In this document: piece after piece, positions 48,381 through 58,591 of the stretch
Layout of the letters: every line of letters begins with the position of its first letter
How positions within the stretch are numbered: the first letter of the stretch is position 1
DNA from: Microbacterium sp. No. 7
GTDB lineage: Bacteria > Actinomycetota > Actinomycetes > Actinomycetales > Microbacteriaceae
Direction: 5' to 3'
DNA length: 64,000 bases
Assembly (NCBI RefSeq): GCF_001314225.1
Contig: NZ_CP012697.1
Location: forward strand, 3,906,001-3,970,000
Position numbers and translations under genes: made by a program
The notes under the pieces: generated by a model
The model's database searches: none
What the model saw: the letters and a program-made list of their open reading frames with translations, nothing else
Told to the model about the DNA's origin: nothing

Positions 48381-49124
48381 TCATGCCCTCCCGTGCGGGG
48401 GCCGGCTCGGGGGCGCTGTGAACAGGTAGCCGCGCTCACGGTCGAAGCCGCGCACGACGAGGCCCCGCGCGCCGAGCTCCAGGAACCGCTCGCGCACCTC
48501 GCGCCGCCAGCGCACGGCATCCGACGGCGCCGTCCGGCGGATGGCCTCGATGTCGCCCGGCACGGCGACGGATGCCACGACCTCGGCCGGCTCGGGATCG
48601 CGCGGCCGCGCGGCGGCCACGGCCCACGTGACGAACAGGCGGTCGGTCTCGTCGCCGCTGTTGGCGGCGTCGGCCATCTGCCCGTAGTGGTCGACGAGGT
48701 ACTCGGTCACGGTCGCGCCCAGCACCGCGAGGTTGAAGTGCGCGTTGCGGGCCACGAGCGGATCGAAGGTCCAGGTGATCCGTCCCACCGACCGGGCGAG
48801 GGCCCACTGCCGCTGGTGCTCCTTGAGCACGCGCCCGAGGCCCCGGGCACGGTGCTCGGGCAGCACGGCCGTGACGTGCGAGTGCATCGACCGCGCCGCG
48901 GGCTCGGCGAAGAACGCGGCCGAGGCGCCGACCATCCGGTCGCCGTCGTACAGGCCGACGACGTAGTTGCCGGTGTGCGCGAGCGCGCGCAGCAGGTTCG
49001 GCGGCATCCCTCCGTCGTCCCCGCCCCAGTACGCGGCGAGCACCCGGCCGGCCTCGACCAGCTGGTCCATGGTCTCCAGCGGCCTCGCCTCGATACCCGC
49101 GGGGGCCTCGCCGTGCGCCGTCAT
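48381..49124 (-). CDS. COG3375-like GNAT acyltransferase
   Basis: The 247-residue protein has a GNAT core (VVGLYDGDRMVGASAAFF, HSHVTAVLPEHRARGLGRVL at about 81-100 with the acyl-CoA loop) and the conserved ITWTFDPLVARNAHFNLAVL segment typical of COG3375 proteins. The family includes N-succinyltransferases for amino acids. It sits 4 nt before the racemase gene and shares its operon. Acyl donor and amino acid substrate are inferred from context. Confidence 0.75.
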   Translation of the reverse strand: MTAHGEAPAGIEARPLETMDQLVEAGRVLAAYWGGDDGGMPPNLLRALAHTGNYVVGLYDGDRMVGASAAFFAEPAARSMHSHVTAVLPEHRARGLGRVLKEHQRQWALARSVGRITWTFDPLVARNAHFNLAVLGATVTEYLVDHYGQMADAANSGDETDRLFVTWAVAAARPRDPEPAEVVASVAVPGDIEAIRRTAPSDAVRWRREVRERFLELGARGLVVRGFDRERGYLFTAPPSRPPHGRA

Positions 49125-49181
49125 GAGCACCACGGTATCGTGCGCCGCGCCCGCCACTGTCGGAAACGATAACCTGGGCAT

Positions 49182-50630
49182 GTGATGGCGGACGATCCCC
49201 CTGACGAGCAACGAGCGCGCAGACGGCTGACCCGGATGCCGCCGCAGGGGGCCATCGTCGCGGTGCTCGCGATCGCCGGCCTCTCGTCGTCGTTCATGTT
49301 CACGCTCGTCGTGCCGATCCAGGCTCGGCTCCCCGAGCTCCTGCACGCGAGCCGGGAGGACACCGCGTGGGTCGTCACCGCGACGCTGCTCGCGGCCGCG
49401 GTCATGACGCCCATCTCGGGCCGGCTCGGCGACATGTACGGCAAGCGTCGCGTCGTGCTGGCGCTCGTCGCGACGCTCGTCCTCGGCTCGGTCATCGCGG
49501 CGCTGTCCGGGGAGATGATCGGCCTCATCGTCGGCCGCACGCTGCAGGGCGCCGTGACGGGCGTCATCCCCCTCGGCATCTCGATCCTGCGCGACGTGCT
49601 GCACCACGACCGCGTCGAGTCGGCGATCGCCCTCATCAGCGCGACGCTCGGCGTCGGCGGCGCGATCGGGCTGCCGATCAGCGCCTTCGTCACGGAGTAC
49701 ACCGACTGGCACGCGCTGTTCTGGCTGTCGGCCGGCATCGGCGTCGTCGTGTTCGTGCTCGTGCTGTGGATCGTTCCCGTCAGCGTGCTGCGCACCGGCG
49801 GGCGCTTCGACGGGGTCGGCGCCATCGGCCTCGCGATCGGCCTCACCGGCGTGCTGCTCGCGATCTCGCGCGGCAACGAGTGGGGATGGACCTCGCCCAT
49901 CGTGCTCGCGTGCGGACTGGGCGGCATCGCGGTGCTGCTCGTCTGGGGCTGGTACGAGCTGCGCATCGACGCGCCCCTGCTCAACCTGCGCGTCGCGGTG
50001 CGCCGGCCCGTGCTGCTGACCAACCTGGCGTCCATCGCGATGGGCTTCGCGCTGTTCGCGTCGAACGTGTCCTACCCGCAGCTGCTCGAGCTGCCGCCGC
50101 CGATGGGTCTGGGGCTCTCGCTCATCGCGACGAGCTTCGTCATCATGCCGTCGGGCCTCGTGATGATGCTGCTGTCGCCGTACTCGGGCCACCTCTCCCG
50201 CACGGTCGGCCCGCGCCGCCTGCTCATCTTCGGCGCCGTCGCCCTCATCGCCGCCTACTCGTTCAGCCTCGTGCTGTCGACCGAGGTGTGGCACATGCTC
50301 GTCGCCAACATCCTGATCGGCATCGGCATCGGCTTCGGCTACGCGGCCATGCCGATGCTCATCATGCGCTCCGTGCCGCAGAGCGAGACGGGCGCCTCGA
50401 ACGGCCTCAACGCGCTCTGCCGCTCGCTCGGCACGAGCGCGGCGGCCGCCGCCGTCGGCGCGACGCTCGCCACCCTCTCGACGACCCAGGGCGGCGTGCA
50501 GGTGCCGACGCACGCCGCGTTCCAGCTCACCTTCGTGTTCGGCGGCGCGGCCGCCCTGATCGCGCTGATCATCGCCGCCTTCATCCCCGCCCGCCCCGTC
50601 GGGGAGGCGCACCCCTCGCTGCCGGAGTGA
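49182..50630 (+). CDS. MFS transporter (DHA2/EmrB-QacA family)
   Basis: The 482-residue protein has ~14 membrane segments, motif A (GRLGDMYGKRRVVL, about 84-97), motif C-like GVGGAIGLPISAF and repeated helices to residue 470. It likely exports drugs or aromatic compounds by proton antiport. The -10-like TAACCT (49170-49175) ends 6 nt before the GTG at 49182, fitting a leaderless start; ATG 49185 is possible. It is divergent from the GNAT gene and precedes the aromatic cluster. Confidence 0.85.
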   Translation: MMADDPPDEQRARRRLTRMPPQGAIVAVLAIAGLSSSFMFTLVVPIQARLPELLHASREDTAWVVTATLLAAAVMTPISGRLGDMYGKRRVVLALVATLVLGSVIAALSGEMIGLIVGRTLQGAVTGVIPLGISILRDVLHHDRVESAIALISATLGVGGAIGLPISAFVTEYTDWHALFWLSAGIGVVVFVLVLWIVPVSVLRTGGRFDGVGAIGLAIGLTGVLLAISRGNEWGWTSPIVLACGLGGIAVLLVWGWYELRIDAPLLNLRVAVRRPVLLTNLASIAMGFALFASNVSYPQLLELPPPMGLGLSLIATSFVIMPSGLVMMLLSPYSGHLSRTVGPRRLLIFGAVALIAAYSFSLVLSTEVWHMLVANILIGIGIGFGYAAMPMLIMRSVPQSETGASNGLNALCRSLGTSAAAAAVGATLATLSTTQGGVQVPTHAAFQLTFVFGGAAALIALIIAAFIPARPVGEAHPSLPE

Positions 50631-50792
50631 GGGGCGGCGCCGGACGGCGCCGTTCCGGGACGACCGGGGACCGACGGCGACGACGCGCCGCACGTCGCCC
50701 GTTCCGCGCTCCGGCACGCGAGGCCGTCGCGCCGGACGCGAGCGGTCATGCTCTTACCGAGAACGATGCCGTTCCCGGAGAGGAGCCCTGCG

Positions 50793-52418
<1,626 letters not shown>

Positions 52419-52434
52419 AAGGAACCGCAGGCAC

Positions 52435-53433
52435 ATGGCCAAGCTCTCCGACCGATACGATCCGGGCCCGCAGGTCGCCCAGTGCGGCGCGATCAACCTG
52501 GGCACCAGGGACCTGGAGAAGTCATTGCACTTCTTCGGCGATCTGCTGGGCATGGAGGTGGTCCTCCGCGACGGGGACACCGCCTACCTGCGCGGCTTCC
52601 AGGAGCTCACCCACCACTCGCTCGTGCTGCGTCAGCAGGACGAGGACATCGTCAACTCCTTCAGCTTCCGCGTGAAGCGCCCGCAGGACGTCGAGCTGTT
52701 CGCCGAGGAGTTCGCGCGCCAGGAGATCGAGACCGTCGAGGTCGCCGCGGGCGCCGAGGCGGGCCGCGGCACCGCGGTGCGCTTCCTCGTGCCCGGCAGC
52801 GAGCACCCCTTCGAGCTGTACTACGACATCGACAAGCCGCAGGCCCCCGAGGAGATCCGCTCGAAGCTGCCCAGCAACAGCTCCAAGCGTCGCGGCCTGG
52901 GCGTGCGCCGCATCGATCACTTCAACGTGCAGACCACGCGCGAGACCATCAACCAGGCCGAGCAGTGGGTCCGCGACAACCTCGGCTTCCAGCGCCGCGA
53001 GTACGCGCTGCACCGCGACGACACGACCGTGCTCGCGTCGTGGATGTCGGTCACGCCGCAGGTGCACGACCTCGCGATGGTCGCGAACGCGTTCGGCAAG
53101 AAGAGCCAGCTGCACCACGTCGCCTTCAACCTGCAGGACTTCTCGGACGTGCTCACCGCCGCCGACGTCCTGCGCGACTACGACGTCACGTTCGACCTGG
53201 GCCCCGGCAAGCACGGCATCGGGCAGGCCATGTACCTCTACGTGAACGACCCGGGCTCGGGCCACCGCGTCGAGATCTACGCGGGCGGCTACCTGATCTT
53301 CGATCCCGACTGGGAGCCGATCAAGTGGGAGCGGGAGAGCTTCCCCGACGGGCTCACGTGGTACGGCGACCCGTTCCTGTTCGAGGGCACCGCCCGCAGC
53401 CTCGAGACGACCCCGTCGGCGGGCCTGAGATAG
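52435..53433 (+). CDS. Extradiol (catechol 2,3-) dioxygenase, VOC fold
   Basis: The 332-residue enzyme has the iron ligands of type I extradiol dioxygenases: His162 in IDHFNV, a His of the HH pair at 227-228 in QLHHVAF, and Glu280 in HRVEIYAGGY. It opens a catechol ring next to the hydroxyls to give the yellow meta-cleavage product handled by the hydrolase at 60511. The gene is 16 nt after the ligase and convergent with the IclR gene, with a hairpin between. Confidence 0.9.
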   Translation: MAKLSDRYDPGPQVAQCGAINLGTRDLEKSLHFFGDLLGMEVVLRDGDTAYLRGFQELTHHSLVLRQQDEDIVNSFSFRVKRPQDVELFAEEFARQEIETVEVAAGAEAGRGTAVRFLVPGSEHPFELYYDIDKPQAPEEIRSKLPSNSSKRRGLGVRRIDHFNVQTTRETINQAEQWVRDNLGFQRREYALHRDDTTVLASWMSVTPQVHDLAMVANAFGKKSQLHHVAFNLQDFSDVLTAADVLRDYDVTFDLGPGKHGIGQAMYLYVNDPGSGHRVEIYAGGYLIFDPDWEPIKWERESFPDGLTWYGDPFLFEGTARSLETTPSAGLR

Positions 53434-53445
53434 CCCGCCCCGACC

Positions 53446-53486
53446 GCGATCGGCCGGCTCCGCCTCACGCGGCCCCGGCCGATCGC
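53446..53486. terminator. 12-bp hairpin between convergent genes
   Basis: GCGATCGGCCGG (53446-53457) and CCGGCCGATCGC (53475-53486) are perfectly complementary with a 17-nt loop. The right arm covers the last codons of the IclR gene. It is probably a bidirectional terminator. Confidence 0.5.
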
Positions 53487-54250
53487 ACGTTCGTGACGAG
53501 ACGCGAGGCGGCCAGGCAGACGCGGCGCAGCATCGGCTCGTAGTTCGCGACGTGGAAGCTCGCCGCGTCGCCCGAGATCGAGATCGCCGCGACCGGCGCG
53601 CCGCCGCGGCCCAGGACGGGGGCCGCGACGCACGCCAGCGTGTCGAGCGACTCGCCGCGGTCGACGGCGACGCCGTCGCGACGGGCCCGCCACAGCTCGC
53701 GGGAGAGCGCCTCCTCCTCGACGATCGTGTTCGCGGTCCAGGCGTGCCGCGGGCTGCGCAGCGTCGCCTCGATCGCCTCGGCGTCGTGGGAGAGCAGGAT
53801 CTTGCCGACGGCGGTGCAGTACGCCGGCATGTGCCCGCCGATGCGGCTCGGGGTGCGCAGACGCTGATGGCCCTCGAGCTTGTTGAGGTAGATGACGTGC
53901 GAGCCGCTCAGCACGGCCAGCTGCACGGTCATGTGGGTCGCCTCGTACAGGTCGGCGAGAAAGGGGGTCAGCAGGTCTCGCACGCGGTCCTGCCCGGGCG
54001 TGCTCGCCTGGGCGCCCAGCTCCTGCACGACCCGGCCGAGACGGTACGCCGTGCCGGCCCGTTCGACGACGCCGTTGCGCTCGAGCATGCCGAGCAGGCG
54101 AAAGGTCGTCGACTTGCTCAGGCCGGCTCGGCGCGCCAGCTCGCTGACCCCCAGGCCGAGATGCGCGTCGCCGCCGAACGCCCTGAGGACGCTGACCGCC
54201 TTGTCGACCGCGGTGCGCTCGTCGCGGCCGCGCCGTTCCGTTCCCTCCAT
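53465..54250 (-). CDS. IclR family transcriptional regulator
   Basis: The 261-residue protein has an N-terminal winged helix (LGVSELARRAGLSKSTTFRLL) and a C-terminal effector domain with HVIYLNKLEGHQRLR, YCTAVGKILLSH and DTLACVAAPVLGRGGAPVAA. IclR proteins commonly control aromatic degradation operons. GGGAG lies 6 nt before the ATG at 54250; the longer start at 54286 has no ribosome-binding site. Confidence 0.9.
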   Translation of the reverse strand: MEGTERRGRDERTAVDKAVSVLRAFGGDAHLGLGVSELARRAGLSKSTTFRLLGMLERNGVVERAGTAYRLGRVVQELGAQASTPGQDRVRDLLTPFLADLYEATHMTVQLAVLSGSHVIYLNKLEGHQRLRTPSRIGGHMPAYCTAVGKILLSHDAEAIEATLRSPRHAWTANTIVEEEALSRELWRARRDGVAVDRGESLDTLACVAAPVLGRGGAPVAAISISGDAASFHVANYEPMLRRVCLAASRLVTNVRSAGAA

Positions 54251-54405
54251 CGCCGTGCTCCCATCCGCGTTGATGTCGGCGTGCATCGCCGAGCGGGTCC
54301 TCGGCGATGCGTCGTTGCTGACAGTGTGAGGCGCGCATCCTCGATCGACAACGCGGCAGGTATGCTGAAACAGACGATCTCCGCTCGGAAGGAGCGTTCC
54401 GCCTG

Positions 54406-54981
54406 ATGGCCTCTCGCGACATCATCTCCCGCAATGTCAAGCGTTTCCGAGAGGAACGGGAGCTCTCGATGGGTGCCCTCGCACGGCGGTCCGGTCTAGC
54501 GAAACAGACGATCGCCGCCCTCGAGTCGGGGGACAGCAACCCCACCGTGGAGACGCTGGACCGGCTCGCGGACGCGCTCGAGGTGAGCGCACGCGCCCTC
54601 ATGACCGAGCTGGGCACCGAGATCCTCGTCAACCGCGGCGGCGCGGCCCGCTGGCAGCAGCAGGGCGGCATCGACCTGCGGCCGCTCGATCAGGCCTTCG
54701 GCTCCGGCTACGTCATCAACGCCGTGCTGCGGCTGGAGGCGGCCCGCGGGCCCTTCCGGCCGCGCGTCCGCGGCCGCGGCTCGCTGCGGCACTGCTACGT
54801 GCTCGACGGCGCCGTCCTCCTCGGGCCCGAGCAGAGCCCCGTGGCGGCGCAGACCGGCGACTTCGTGCGCTTCCCCGCCGACGCCGCCGGCACGTTCGAG
54901 GCGATCAGCCCCGTCGCGCTCGTCTTCGTCTGCACGACGGCGCCCCAGCTGTCGATGACGGGCGCCGACCGAGCGATCTAG
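54406..54981 (+). CDS. XRE-family regulator with C-terminal cupin-like domain
   Basis: The 191-residue protein has an HTH (FREERELSMGALARRSGLAK, then LESGDSNPTVETLDRLADAL; residues 14-57) and a C-terminal beta-rich cupin-like sensor domain ending DFVRFPADAAGTFEAISP. This layout is usual for small-molecule sensing repressors. AAGGAG precedes the ATG and TATGCT (54361-54366) is a possible -10 box. It is divergent from IclR and its end overlaps the convergent MDR gene by 4 nt. Confidence 0.8.
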   Translation: MASRDIISRNVKRFREERELSMGALARRSGLAKQTIAALESGDSNPTVETLDRLADALEVSARALMTELGTEILVNRGGAARWQQQGGIDLRPLDQAFGSGYVINAVLRLEAARGPFRPRVRGRGSLRHCYVLDGAVLLGPEQSPVAAQTGDFVRFPADAAGTFEAISPVALVFVCTTAPQLSMTGADRAI

Positions 54982-55958
54982 GCACGCCCGTCGGTCAGGT
55001 CGACGACGATCTTGCCGAGCACGTCTCCGGCGAGCAGCCGGCGGAAGCCGTCGGGGATCTCATCGAAACGGATCGTCTCGGCCACGGGGCGGATGCCGGT
55101 GGTGTCGAGCATCCGCAGGAGCGACTCGAACTCGGCGCGCGTGCAGCCCGTCGAGCCGACGATGCGCAGCTGCTGGTAGAAGACGCGCTGCAGCTCGGCG
55201 GGAGGCATGCCTCCGCTCGTCGCGCCCGCGATGACGACCGTGCCGCCGGGCCGCAGCGCCCGCAGGGAGTGCCCCCACGTCGCCGCGCCCACCGTCTCGA
55301 CGACGACGTCGACCCGTTCGGGCAGGCGAGCGCCGGGCTCGAGCACCTCGACCGCGCCGCGCTCCCGTGCGAAGCGGCGCTTGTCGTCGGTGCGGGCCGT
55401 CGCATAGACGCGCGCGCCGGCCGCCGCCGCGAGCGCGATCGCGGCGCTCCCCACGCCGCCGCTCCCGCCCTGCACGAGCACGCGATCGCCGGCCGTGAGA
55501 CCCGCGCGCGTGAACAGCATGCGATACGCCGTGCCCCACGCGACCCCGAGGCACGCGGCCTCCGCGAAGCTCAGCGACGCCGGCTTGGGCACCACGAGCG
55601 CATCGGGGACGAGCAGCAGATCGGCGAGCGTGCCGTCGATGGTCTCCGACAGCAGCGCCCGCCGCGGATCGAGCGTGACGTCGCCGCCGCCGCGTGCGGC
55701 GTCGCCCATGACGGGATGGATGACGACCTCCCGCCCGTCGTCGGTCACGCCCGCGGCATCGCAGCCGAGCACGACGGGCAGGCGCTCGGCGGGATGGCCC
55801 ACCCCGCGCAGCGTCCACGTGTCGTGCGGGTTGAGCGAGGCCGCGTGCACGCGGACCCGCGTCCACCCCGCGCGGGGCTCGGGATCGGGCACCTCGGTGA
55901 GACGGAGCCCCCGGATCGGGTCCTCGGCGTCCTGGGCGATGGCGACAGCAGCTCGCAT
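54978..55958 (-). CDS. Zinc-independent quinone oxidoreductase-like MDR protein
   Basis: The 326-residue protein has the QOR-type pattern: VRVHAASLNPHDTW, LGCDAAGVTDDG, VLVQGGSGGVGSAAIALAAAAG (NADPH-binding) and VVIAGATSGG. No zinc ligands are present. It reduces quinones, enones or aldehydes with NADPH. Its divergence from the hydratase operon, sharing a short promoter region, suggests use in the same aromatic pathway. Confidence 0.85.
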   Translation of the reverse strand: MRAAVAIAQDAEDPIRGLRLTEVPDPEPRAGWTRVRVHAASLNPHDTWTLRGVGHPAERLPVVLGCDAAGVTDDGREVVIHPVMGDAARGGGDVTLDPRRALLSETIDGTLADLLLVPDALVVPKPASLSFAEAACLGVAWGTAYRMLFTRAGLTAGDRVLVQGGSGGVGSAAIALAAAAGARVYATARTDDKRRFARERGAVEVLEPGARLPERVDVVVETVGAATWGHSLRALRPGGTVVIAGATSGGMPPAELQRVFYQQLRIVGSTGCTRAEFESLLRMLDTTGIRPVAETIRFDEIPDGFRRLLAGDVLGKIVVDLTDGRA

Positions 55959-55971
55959 GTGTTCCTCCGCC

Positions 55972-55977
55972 TACGAT
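55972..55977 (+). promoter_or_regulatory. -10-like box of the catabolic operon
   Basis: TACGAT is placed to give transcription start near 55984, about 65 nt upstream of the hydratase ATG and 18 nt before the 14-bp inverted repeat. A -35 is not clear. Confidence 0.35.
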
Positions 55978-56001
55978 CCTGCGCCCGTCGACGCCGCGTC
56001 C

Positions 56002-56034
56002 GACGCGTCGTGCCGCCGTCCGGCACGACGCGTC
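56002..56034. promoter_or_regulatory. 14-bp perfect inverted repeat before the hydratase gene
   Basis: GACGCGTCGTGCCG (56002-56015) and CGGCACGACGCGTC (56021-56034) flank a 5-nt loop, ending 15 nt before the ATG at 56050. It could be an operator or a leader hairpin at the head of the large catabolic operon. Confidence 0.5.
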
Positions 56035-56049
56035 GCGCGCCGGCGGCGC

Positions 56050-56895
56050 ATGGCCGACCATGACGGGGTGACCACCGACATCGCCCGCGACCACACGGCG
56101 CTCGCCGCGATCGCCGACGCCCTCCGCGCCGCAGAGATCGCGCGCACGCCGATCGCACCGCCCTCGCAGACCTGGCCGGGACTGACCGTGGAGGACGCCT
56201 ACGCCGTCCAGCGCATCGGCGTCCGGCGCCGCGTCGAGGCGGGAGAGCGCATCGTGGGCCGCAAGATCGGGCTCACCTCCCTCCCCATGCAGCAGCAGCT
56301 CGGCGTCGACCAGCCCGACTTCGGGGCCGTCACCGACCGCATGGTGCTCGCGAACGGCGGCGCCCTCGACGTCTCAGCCCTCATCGCGCCGCGCGTGGAG
56401 GCGGAGTTCGCCTTCCGCATCGGGAGAGACCTGCCGGTCTCGCCCTCCCCGACCGCGCTGGAGGACGCGATCGACGGCGTCGCCCTCGCCCTGGAGATCA
56501 TCGACTCCCGCGTCGCCGACTGGCGGATCACGCTCGTCGACACGGTCGCCGACAACGCGTCGAGCGCCCGCATCGTGCACGGCGACGTCGTGCCGGCCAC
56601 GTCGCGGCTGCGGCGGGAGCTGCCCGGCACCGTCATCACCCTCGTCCGCGACGGCGAGGAAGCGTGCTCGGGCCCCGGATCGGCCGTGCTCGGCGACCCC
56701 CTCCACGCGCTGCACTGGCTCGCGAAGGCCATCGGCGCGTACGGCGACCGCTTCCTGGCCGGCGACGTCGTCCTCGCCGGCGCGGTCGCGGCATCCGTCC
56801 CGCTCGTCCCGGGCGCGCGGTGGACCGCGCACGCCGACGGCCTCCCCCCGGTCTCCCTCACCTCGACATCACAAGGAAGCGAGGCATCCCGATGA
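56050..56895 (+). CDS. 2-keto-4-pentenoate hydratase / oxalocrotonate decarboxylase family
   Basis: The 281-residue protein matches the MhpD/HsaE/XylJ family: GRKIGLTSLPMQQQLGV, AEFAFRIGRDLP, LEIIDSRVADWRITLVDT and the metal-binding Glu residues. It hydrates the 2-hydroxypentadienoate made by the hydrolase to 4-hydroxy-2-oxovalerate, the substrate of the aldolase at 63570. The start is uncertain because no ribosome-binding site is obvious; GTG at 56068 is the alternative. Its end overlaps the next ATG by ATGA. Confidence 0.85.
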   Translation: MADHDGVTTDIARDHTALAAIADALRAAEIARTPIAPPSQTWPGLTVEDAYAVQRIGVRRRVEAGERIVGRKIGLTSLPMQQQLGVDQPDFGAVTDRMVLANGGALDVSALIAPRVEAEFAFRIGRDLPVSPSPTALEDAIDGVALALEIIDSRVADWRITLVDTVADNASSARIVHGDVVPATSRLRRELPGTVITLVRDGEEACSGPGSAVLGDPLHALHWLAKAIGAYGDRFLAGDVVLAGAVAASVPLVPGARWTAHADGLPPVSLTSTSQGSEASR

Positions 56896-58253
56896 CCATC
56901 ACCCGACTGCCGAGCACGCACGAAGGCGAGCGTCCGGCGTTCCCGACCGGCGACCTCTGCCGACCCGCCGAGCTCGCGCCCGCGATCGACGTCTCCGGTC
57001 TCGTCGACGCGGCCAACGGCCTCATCGACCGTTCGGTGTTCACCGACCAGCGCCTCTACCGGCAGGAGCTGGCACGCGTCTTCGCGCCGAGCTGGCTCTT
57101 CCTCGGACACGTCGAGCAGCTGAAGAGGCCCGGCGACTTCTTCACGACGTACATGGGCGAGGACCCCGTCATCGTCACGAAGGACAAGTCCGGCCGCATC
57201 CGCGCGTTCCTCAACTCCTGCCGTCACCGCGGCGCCCGCGTGCTGCGCGCCGACTACGGCGCGACGCGCGCCTTCACCTGCACCTACCACGGCTGGTCCT
57301 TCGACCTCGAGGGCAAGCTCATCAGCGTGCCGAACGAGGACGGCTACCCCGGCAGCACCTGGGACCGCTCGCAGTGGGGCCTCGTCGAGGTCGCACAGCT
57401 CGACACCGTGCTGGGCCTCGTCTTCGCGACGTGGAACCCCGAGGCGCCGCCCCTGCTCGAGCAGCTGGGCGACATGAAGTACTACATGGAGGCCTTCCTC
57501 GACCGCGACTCCGAGGGCACGACGATCGTCGGCGGCATCACCAAGTGGGTGCTCAAGGGCAACTGGAAGCTCGCCGCCGAGCAGTTCGGCACCGACTGGT
57601 ACCACGTCAACATGTCGCACGCGTCGGCGCTCATGGTGCTCTCCCCCACGGGCAAGGGGCCCAAGGCCGAGATCGCGAACACCCCCGGCCGCCAGTACTC
57701 CGACGAGCGGGGCAACGGCACGGGGTTCCCCACCCACCCCAAGAGCCGCTTCGACGCGCAGCCGGTGCACGAGTTCTACGACTACGAGGCGCTGCGCGAA
57801 CGGCTCGGCCAGGCCCGCGTCGAAGGCCCCCTCACGACGGGGCACGCGACGGTCTTCCCGAACTTCTCGTACCTGCCCGTCAACGGCTCGATCCGGGTCT
57901 GGCACCCCAAGGGTCCCGACGAGATGGAGGTGTGGGCCTGGACGGTGCTCGACGCGTCGATGCCCGAAGAGGTGCGCACCGCGCAGCGGCTGTACAACCT
58001 GCGCACGTTCGGCCCCTCCGGCATCTTCGAGCAGGACGACGGGGAGAACTGGAGCGAGGTGCAGGCCATCTCGCACGGCTGGCGCACCAACACGGTGCCG
58101 CTGAACTACCAGATGGGACTGGGCGGCGAGCGCGAGGACGGCGTGTACCCCGGGTCGACGAGCGAGCTCTACAGCGACGCCGCCGGCCGCCGGTTCTACG
58201 CGCGCTGGGCCGAGCTCATGAACACCCCCGCCTGGCACGAGGAGCAGCGATGA
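56892..58253 (+). CDS. Aromatic ring-hydroxylating dioxygenase, alpha subunit (Rieske)
   Basis: The 453-residue protein has a Rieske cluster (Cys110-x-His112 in SCRHRGA, Cys130-x-x-His133 in CTYHGW) and mononuclear iron ligands His238 and His243 in DWYHVNMSH. It is the catalytic subunit that adds O2 to an aromatic ring to form a cis-dihydrodiol. The beta subunit is at 59885, the ferredoxin at 58250 and reductase at 58588. Length fits the biphenyl/toluene/phenylpropionate type. Confidence 0.92.
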   Translation: MTITRLPSTHEGERPAFPTGDLCRPAELAPAIDVSGLVDAANGLIDRSVFTDQRLYRQELARVFAPSWLFLGHVEQLKRPGDFFTTYMGEDPVIVTKDKSGRIRAFLNSCRHRGARVLRADYGATRAFTCTYHGWSFDLEGKLISVPNEDGYPGSTWDRSQWGLVEVAQLDTVLGLVFATWNPEAPPLLEQLGDMKYYMEAFLDRDSEGTTIVGGITKWVLKGNWKLAAEQFGTDWYHVNMSHASALMVLSPTGKGPKAEIANTPGRQYSDERGNGTGFPTHPKSRFDAQPVHEFYDYEALRERLGQARVEGPLTTGHATVFPNFSYLPVNGSIRVWHPKGPDEMEVWAWTVLDASMPEEVRTAQRLYNLRTFGPSGIFEQDDGENWSEVQAISHGWRTNTVPLNYQMGLGGEREDGVYPGSTSELYSDAAGRRFYARWAELMNTPAWHEEQR

Positions 58254-58591
58254 GCGACGGGATCTTCGTGGCGGAGGCGGCGGACATCCCCGAGGGGGAG
58301 GCGATCAGGATCGACGCGGCCGTCACCGGCACGGTCGACGACATCGCCGTCTTCAACGACGGCGGCGAGTTCTTCGCCCTCGACGACACCTGCACCCACG
58401 AGACCGCCTCCCTCGCCGAGGGCTGGATCGAGGACGGCGTCGTCGAGTGCCCTCTGCACGCGGGCAAGTTCTGCCTGAGGGACGGGTCGGTGCAGTCGAT
58501 GCCGGCGACGGTCGACGTCGCCTGCCACCGCGTCATCCTGGACGGCGACAGGATCCTCGTCGTCCCCAACCCCGAACGGCTCGCGCCATGA
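58250..58591 (+). CDS. Rieske ferredoxin component
   Basis: The 113-residue protein has Cys48-x-His50 (DTCTHETAS) and Cys67-x-x-His70 (CPLHAGKF) of a [2Fe-2S] Rieske ferredoxin. It carries electrons from the reductase to the dioxygenase. It overlaps both neighbours by ATGA. Confidence 0.92.
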   Translation: MSDGIFVAEAADIPEGEAIRIDAAVTGTVDDIAVFNDGGEFFALDDTCTHETASLAEGWIEDGVVECPLHAGKFCLRDGSVQSMPATVDVACHRVILDGDRILVVPNPERLAP

